In this document: one piece after another, positions 58,178 to 64,000 of the stretch
Layout: each line of letters begins with the position of its first letter
Numbering within the stretch: position 1 is the stretch's first letter
Origin: Tupaia tana
Lineage: Eukaryota; Chordata; Mammalia; Scandentia; Tupaiidae
DNA length: 64,000 nt
NCBI GenBank assembly: GCA_026018925.1
Contig: JAKSZU010000025.1
Coordinates: 27,450,696 to 27,514,695, forward strand
Reading direction: 5' to 3'
The notes under the pieces: model-generated
Databases searched by the model: none
What the model saw: the letters and a program-made list of their open reading frames with translations, nothing else
What the model was told of the DNA's origin: nothing
Translations under genes and position numbers: made by a program

Positions 58178-58440
58178 GTTTATCTCTTTTGGAGGGGAGG
58201 GAGGAGGGAGAGAGGGAGGGCCATGCTCAACAGGTTGTTCTGCCCTGACACTCCTCCCTCCCTGTCCACGCTGCTGCCCAGACCAGCCTCAAACTTGCAG
58301 TGCTCCCACCTCGGCCTGCCCCATCACTGGGGTCTCAGGCTCATGCCCCTGCCAGCGCTTAGGTCAGTCGGGGATTCAAACCTGAGCCTCCATTGGTCTG
58401 GAACTGTGAAGCACAGCACCTTCGCCGCCAGGTGTAAGTA
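58178..58440 (-). mobile_element. possible older SINE with 7SL/Alu-like part, minus strand
   Basis: On the minus strand a tRNA-like head (B-box-like GGTTTGAATCC at about 58383-58373) is followed by GGGCATGAGCCTGAGACCCC, GGGGCAGGCCGAGGTGGGAG and GTTTGAGGCTGGTCTGGG, which read like the 7SL-derived part of Alu/FLAM-type elements. The 3' side is a purine/pyrimidine run. This may be a composite or a chance likeness. Confidence 0.35.
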
Positions 58441-58969
58441 ACCCTGGTCTCTAAGGGCTGTGACCTGCTCTGGACCACTCCCCTTTTCTGTAGTTCAGGA
58501 AAACTGTTTTTTTCCAGTTGTCACTTTCTCCCTTTGTTTATGGTGATTTCTAGGATTTGGTTTTGTTTCGCCTATGGGGGGGTTCTGTACTTTACCAAAG
58601 TAGTTACCAAATTGGACCTGGGTGCTTTTTATAATAAAGACACCTGCTGTGACAAAACAGTCAGCAGATTGCGACAGGACCTGGTTTGTACAGGCACTGC
58701 GTCCTAAATTGTAAGTGAAGGTAACGATAGGGAAGAGCCCTCTTCCAAGGTACCGCAGCTTAAATACATTTCTATACTTGTGAACTTCTAAATATTGGAT
58801 TATGAGGTGAGCAGAACTTTGAAATACAGGGCATTTTTTAGTTGTAAAACGAGGATCTTACATCCCACAAGTATTGTCATTTGTTTGAACCGCACATCAT
58901 GGAATTGTGGTGTTTCCAGGTCTTTGCTGAGATGTTTCCACTGGCGGAGAACGGACTGCTTAAAAAATC
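58441..58969. other. unique DNA
   Basis: Nothing recognised. Confidence 0.4.
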
Positions 58970-58971
58970 GT

Positions 58972-59215
58972 ATTCATTTATTTATTTCTTCATGAGAAAG
59001 AGAGGGGGAGAGGGATGGACACCCCACCCCCACCAACAGGGTCTTCATGTCATGATCCACCTCACCCTCAGCCAGCCTGTGCCACAGGTGTGTACACGTG
59101 ACCGCGACCCAGCACGCTCAGGAATGGCTCGGGACATGGACCTGAGACCTTCCCATGTGGGTCCTGGGTCAGGAGCTTTGCATGCACAGTGGGGGTGCAC
59201 GGCCACCCCACTGCT
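58972..59215 (-). mobile_element. possible older SINE, minus strand
   Basis: TTATTTATTTCTTCATGAGA tail, an AAGAGAGGGGGAGAGGG run, and a reversed head with CCTGAGACCTTCCCATGTGG. Layout like the other older SINE candidates at 7597 and 29912. Confidence 0.45.
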
Positions 59216-59228
59216 TTTCTAAGGAGTG

Positions 59229-59455
59229 CCTCCGCCTCCCCTCCCTGCTAGCTTCCTGCTTGCCTCCCCTCCCTGCTAGCTTCCTGCTTTCCCCCCTCCC
59301 CTCTGCCCTTGCTCTCCCCCTTCTCTCCTTCCCTCCCCCTCTGGCACCTTGACACTTTCCTTCCCTTCACTCTTCCTTCCACCCCTGCTCCTTTCTCTTC
59401 TTTCCTCCAGCCCACTTTTTTTTTTTTTTTTTTTCCTTTCACTCCCTTAACTTTG
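59229..59455. repeat. polypyrimidine tract with 28-bp tandem duplication
   Basis: About 220 bases, nearly all C and T on the plus strand, with two perfect 28-bp copies at 59234-59261 and 59262-59289 and an 18-base T run near 59417. Confidence 0.9.
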
Positions 59456-59794
59456 GTTTTCTTTTGATAGCGATCATGGAGCAGTTCTTTCTCTGGTTCC
59501 TGAGACCTGCCTCTCAACTTTTACTCTCTGTTTCTTTCTTGCCATAATGACAGTTGGATATGTTCATGACGAAACAGACATATGGTACTGAGACACCTCC
59601 ACATGTAATTCGTGCTCCTGTTGTGTGTGCGTTTGCATAGCTCACATGTGAAGGGCACAAGAATGCCACCAAGGCCTGGCTCCTTCAGGCCCCTCCAGCC
59701 TGGGGGGGCCTGAGCTGCTGTCTGGCTGTTCTGTGGAATACTGCACTGCTGTGACAGGAACTTCTTCCCCTGACACCCTCATGCTGCCCCTTGT
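59456..59794. other. unique DNA
   Basis: Possibly more upstream L2 sequence towards 59795. No gene seen. Confidence 0.35.
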
Positions 59795-60085
59795 CTGACT
59801 AACTTCAACTGGTCCTGCCACCCTCGGCACCCCTAGAAAGTCCCCTTGAGCTGAAACTCTCCTACAGCTCAGTCTGGGTTAGCTGTTCCTGCTCTCCCAT
59901 GTCCCATGCTTCGTTATATCAAGATGCACATCATCCTAGTTGGGAATTATCTGTTGATTTGCATATAGGTTTCCCATTGGCTGTTCACACCCTGAGGGTG
60001 GGCCTTTCCTGTCTGTTTCCATGGGAACTTACACTAGACTTAGCAGAGTCACGTTTGTTCAAAGTGCAGTGAATAAAAGAAAGCA
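59795..60085 (+). mobile_element. L2 3' end
   Basis: CTCAGTCTGGGTTAGCTGTT, CTCTCCCATGTCCCATGCTT, TTATCTGTTGATTTGCATAT, CCTGAGGGTGGGCCTTTCCT and a close GCAGTGAATAAAAG follow L2 from its last coding part to the end. Confidence 0.75.
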
Positions 60086-61012
60086 GAAGCAAACTCATTA
60101 ATTCCTAGTCTGGCTTCCCAAACTCCTCCAGAGTGCCCTGTGATTCAGCCTTTCCTCTTGCTCCTTTTCTGCCTTCCAAAACTGTCTTTTTTCCTACCAC
60201 ATCTGTTCTTGTCATTTTTATTGGAAAACAATGTCTCCTTTGGGTTCTCCAGTTCTGTGTCTTCATGTTATTTCAATGCTACAACGCAGTGAATAGACAT
60301 GGCATCTTCTTAGTGGGGCTTAGAGGGACACCAAAATGCCCCTCAATGTTTTGGTCTCTTCGATTTATTAAAAATGCATGCGTCTGTCATCTCTCTGTAA
60401 GATACGCCACGTACCAAATGGTTCAGTTAATATTTTATGAGCTGGGATTTCACGTTATTTGTATGGTGTTCATTTTGCTGTGTTTTCTAAATTGCTCACA
60501 ATGAAAATGCATTATTTTTGTGTAGGAAAAAATAGTTAAATTATTTAGGACGTAAATCATTAGATTTGGCCATTGAGAGGCTGCTAGCATCCCTCCAGGA
60601 AAATCCTACAGAATAGGGAAAGAAGAAATTAGATTGCTAGAAGGTACAAGTTCCAAGGGTACCACTTCACAATATGAAGCTTTTGAAATTTCTTACCCTA
60701 CTACAATGAACTTCAATTTAAACTGAAAAATTAGAACATGCTGATAATTTGCAGTCATTCTAGTGGATAATTGGCTGACGGATTGGTCTCATTTAGTTAC
60801 CTGAGGTCAAACTCTCGGTCCTCCTTTCTCTGTGGCCGTGAGGGGCCGTAACAGCCATGTTCACCATCTCAGGTGGAGGCTCAGAAGCTCCGAGGCGGAG
60901 GTCCGTGGTCCCTAGAGGGAATGACTGTATTACCATACTCTGCACTTTATCATGTTTCATTTGGGTCATTTAAGTCTGTGGAGATTAGGTTCCTTCTCTC
61001 TCTTGACAGTTA
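60086..61012. other. unique AT-rich DNA
   Basis: The open frame at 60133-60504 (123 codons) has no recognisable family features. Nothing else seen. Confidence 0.4.
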
Positions 61013-61014
61013 AG

Positions 61015-61265
61015 AGTATTTATTATTTTGGATTTTGCCAGAGGGCACATATGCTCACTGGAAAGAGACTGGAAAGAGACAGAGAGAGAGACAGTGAGAG
61101 CCCCTCCCTCTTGCTCTTACCCCATGGGGTATGGTCATGCCACAATCCCTTCTCTCATTTCACCCTCCTTTCAGGATTTCGGGCACTCGTACACACGTGC
61201 CCAGCATGTTTCTCAAGCCACTAGATCTATTGTGACTTAGTCTGAAGTGCAGGAGACTTAACCCA
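61015..61265 (-). mobile_element. long tRNA-derived SINE, older copy, minus strand
   Basis: TTTGCCAGAGGGCACATATG end module, AAAGAGACTGGAAAGAGACA (a small duplication), CCCCATGGGGTATGGTCATG, GCACTCGTACACACGTGCCC body; the head is degraded. Confidence 0.7.
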
Positions 61266-62544
61266 CCCGGAGAGGACCTCAGTCGATGACGGTGGAGTCG
61301 GCGTGTCACTACCCCAGCTGTCCCGCCCCTGTGGGAAGAACGCGGAGGCCTGTGTGGTCCAGTGACTCCTAGGGTGTCCTCAGTTATATTAGGTTCCAGT
61401 TGCCCTGGGAGGGAAACTTCCTTCTCCCTTACAAGTTAGTGTTTTCTTCATTCTCAGACAGATCATGTACAGTTCAGTCCTCTGCAAGAGTCAGAGTCTA
61501 GAAAAATAGAAACCACAGCGTTCACACCTTCAAGGGGGCCACTTGGGGCTCTCGTAAACTCTGGAAAGCCTTTCTGTCTCTCATCACTACCCGCGAGGTG
61601 TCTGGAGCAGTCCCGAAGCGCGTGGCAATTACTTAGCTCTCTGTAAGTCTCGCCAAGAGGACAGCAATGCCACTTCTGGGTAGCAGTCACTGATCCACCA
61701 GATAAACCTTGTGACTCTAGTTCATAATACAGACTCGAATAATTGATTTATGCTTGTAATGTTAAATAAAATCCTACAAGGTTTTGCAAGTAATATTACA
61801 ATATCTAAGGTAAGACTCACTGTATTTGTATTGCCGATTTATTAGGTTTGTGGAAATAGTAAGTTAGGGAGCTTTTGTGTTCAGATAACTGAATTGCATA
61901 TAAAAGAAAGTCAAATATATTAGATGTATAAATGCTGTTTAAAATATTTAAAGGGATTTAATTAACTAAGCTGTAAAGTCCCCTTTAAAAGTCATACTTA
62001 AAATTTATTGAATTTATAAATAGAATCATAAGTTTATAAATTAAATTTGAGTGCTTTGTAAAAAAAATAACTGAGCCTTTGAATTTGTAGCTTTAATAAA
62101 TTGAATACTAATTTTAAACTCATAGTAGCCCTGAATAATGTTTCTGTGTGCAGTAACTTCCACAGAGCCTCATTTAAACTCTCTCATGGGGTCAGCCAGG
62201 TGAAGGAATTCATCCTACACACACGCGTGTGCACACACGCACACAGAGAATCACGTGTCATGCACTGAGGTTCTTCATAGTTGATATTCCAGGGGCAGAA
62301 TGGAGGAGCAGCAGCAAGGTGGTAAAACCCCGTGAGGCTGACACACACAGAGACCTCGGGCACACGAGTGTGTACGAGCTACAAAAGTTGGAATTGTGCT
62401 ATAGTGTGAGGACCCTGTTGGGAATATTCATCTCTCTCTCTCTCTCTCTCTCTCATTTATAAAATAAAAGATTTAATGAACTTTAAAAACTTGCCAGCGT
62501 TCTAAAAGTTTGGAACAAGGAGACTCATTCTGCAAACGTAATAA
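61266..62544. other. unique DNA with short simple repeats
   Basis: CA/CG alternation at 62215-62245 and a (TC)n run at 62430-62454. 61740-62130 is strongly AT-rich. No gene seen. Confidence 0.45.
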
Positions 62545-62547
62545 AAC

Positions 62548-62803
62548 TTTTCTTATTTTTTTTAAAACTTGCCGGAGACTGCATGTGCTTGCCAGAGAAA
62601 GACCCAGAAAGAGAGAAATCAGGGAAGTGAGAAAGCAGCCCCCATGGGAGACGGTCACTATGCAATCCCTTCTCCCTCCTTCGGTATTTGGGCATGCGTG
62701 TTCATGTGCCTGGCGGAGTTTCCCAGTGGCAGGCATGAGACTCAGACTGCACCACTGGCATGTGGTCCAGTAGCCTGAATGATCACTCCGCAGGCTGGCC
62801 CCG
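62548..62803 (-). mobile_element. long tRNA-derived SINE, older copy, minus strand
   Basis: T run, GCATGTGCTTGCCAGAG, CCCCCATGGGAGACGGTCAC, ATTTGGGCATGCGTGTTCAT, and a degraded head ending CAGGCTGGCCCC. An A/G-rich gap replaces the usual TC run. Confidence 0.72.
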
Positions 62804-64000
62804 TAATGCAAATCTTTATTGCTAACGTAGTTTTTTTGAGAAAGATAATTGTGTACATGCATGTGCATGCACCTACTTATGAGTGTGTGTGCAGAAAAGA
62901 AAGCTTAAATAGCGTGCTAGTCTGCTTCGCAATGAAAGTTCCTGAGTAAACGCTGGAGGCAGGTGGTGTCCTAAGAAAGCTGGCAGCCTTGCAAATGGCT
63001 GCAGAAGCTTCTTAACAAATCCAGTGCCCTCACAGGAGCCTTGTATTAAGAACTTCCTTTGGCAGAGAGATCTCTCCTGCATTTCCAAGTTCTGTTAAAA
63101 GATACTGATAGCTCTCCAGAGATTGTATTCAGCACTTAGATGTTAGTCATTCTTACAGCATATAACAAATACCTATGATTTCTGCTTGCCCCTCCAGTGA
63201 AAGAGTGAGGTAAATGGACAGTCGATCCGTCAGTGGGATTCCAGATTAGCTTCACTGGTCTCAGATTTTGGTTCTGCAAAGGCCCTTCTAACATGCTAGA
63301 GCCACACGCATGCGTGCCCCCTGTACAGGGCTTACAGTCAAATATTTGATGCAACATAGTAGATTGTAGGAACCGTACTTTCCTGGAAAAGAAAAACAAA
63401 AACAAAAACACTTAAAAAAAGTCTCTTGTAAATCCTGACTATAAACTGCAATTCATGATGCCGCTGACTGCAGGAATGGTAGCCCTCATTTTACAGCAAA
63501 GAATTACAGCTCTGTTTTTGTCACATTCCTCAAAGCAATGTAAACAGAAGGTATTTGCATTTCAAAAGAGACTCCCTTCATCCTCAATGATATTTTAGAA
63601 ATGAGTTTCTATGGGCAGATGTTGAGTCTTAATATGAAACTGAGCCCTTTAAAAGCCATATTAATGTTTCACTCGGAGAACATCCTGCAGAATAATTCCA
63701 GTCAGCTTGGTGAAATAGCGATATCTACTACTTGTAATATGCTCCTTACCTAGTGAGGTGTGGAACTGAGTAGGAGAGAGTTCATGTCCTCATGCCCTAC
63801 ACGTAGCAACAGGCAGAAGGTTTGGATAAAGCTCTTAGAAATAGCTGAGGGGATTGCAGAGAAGCAATTGCGTGGCTCCTGCAGGAGGGTAGGAATTACT
63901 GCAGAATCTGGCTTCCTGCTTGCACTCTGCTGTTATTGTGGGTGCTGTGGTTGAGGGTAAGGATGAGAGTGAATCATGTCACTCCAGCTCGTAATCTGTA
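62804..64000. other. unique DNA, conserved-looking end
   Basis: 63420-63760 is free of repeats and simple sequence and has the even texture of conserved non-coding DNA; this cannot be confirmed without other genomes. The window ends in unique sequence. No gene seen. Confidence 0.35.

Overview
The window is nuclear DNA of a placental mammal and shows no recognisable protein-coding gene. The longest open frames (267, 186, 165, 158 and 151 codons) run through retroposon poly(T) tails, through SINE bodies or through unique DNA with no recognisable domain; none shows a gene-like exon series or family motif. It reads as an intergenic or deep intronic stretch. The evidence for a placental mammal is the old repeat set: MIR, L2, MaLR-type LTRs, L1 fragments with long inter-ORF spacers, and mariner- and hAT-type DNA transposons. 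On top of these sits a dense layer (over 30 copies) of a lineage-restricted tRNA-derived SINE that is not Alu, B1/B2, CAN, ERE, the rabbit C repeat, AfroSINE or VES. A guess at the order, possibly Dermoptera or another lesser-sampled lineage, is inference only.

Layout. 1-12 kb: AT-rich unique DNA with about ten SINE-derived copies and one good-looking 44-nt candidate exon (8223-8266). 12.6-17.5 kb: a decayed sense-strand L1 broken by four SINE or SINE-like insertions, one with a 17-bp target duplication. 19.8-21.1 kb: a second L1 piece (end of ORF1 plus spacer) carrying a nested 71-bp mariner-type MITE, followed by a MaLR LTR. 21.7-22.1 kb: a second type of MITE split by a SINE. 23-29 kb: microsatellites, MIR, and mostly unique AT-rich DNA ending in a CpG-richer patch. 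29.5-35.2 kb: the youngest SINE cluster, including an inverted pair 198 bp apart. 36-42.5 kb: MITE, hAT-like, MIR, MLT1-like, L2 and antisense L1 pieces. 43.5 kb: a 220-bp alternating purine/pyrimidine tract. 45.8-55.9 kb: antisense L1 ORF2 pieces, SINEs, three MaLR-type LTRs and L2. 56-64 kb: mainly unique DNA, older SINEs, one segment with 7SL/Alu-like wording, a polypyrimidine tract and an L2.

The elements give a relative order of events. Old L1, L2, MIR and MaLR came first. The mariner-type MITEs entered L1 after that. The long SINE then inserted into both L1 and MITE DNA, using L1-style target-primed integration (A-tails, 8-17 bp duplications). Family names for ancient repeats rest on recognising typical wording by eye; no alignment was run. 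Boundaries are exact where a target duplication is cited and otherwise good to about 10-30 bases.
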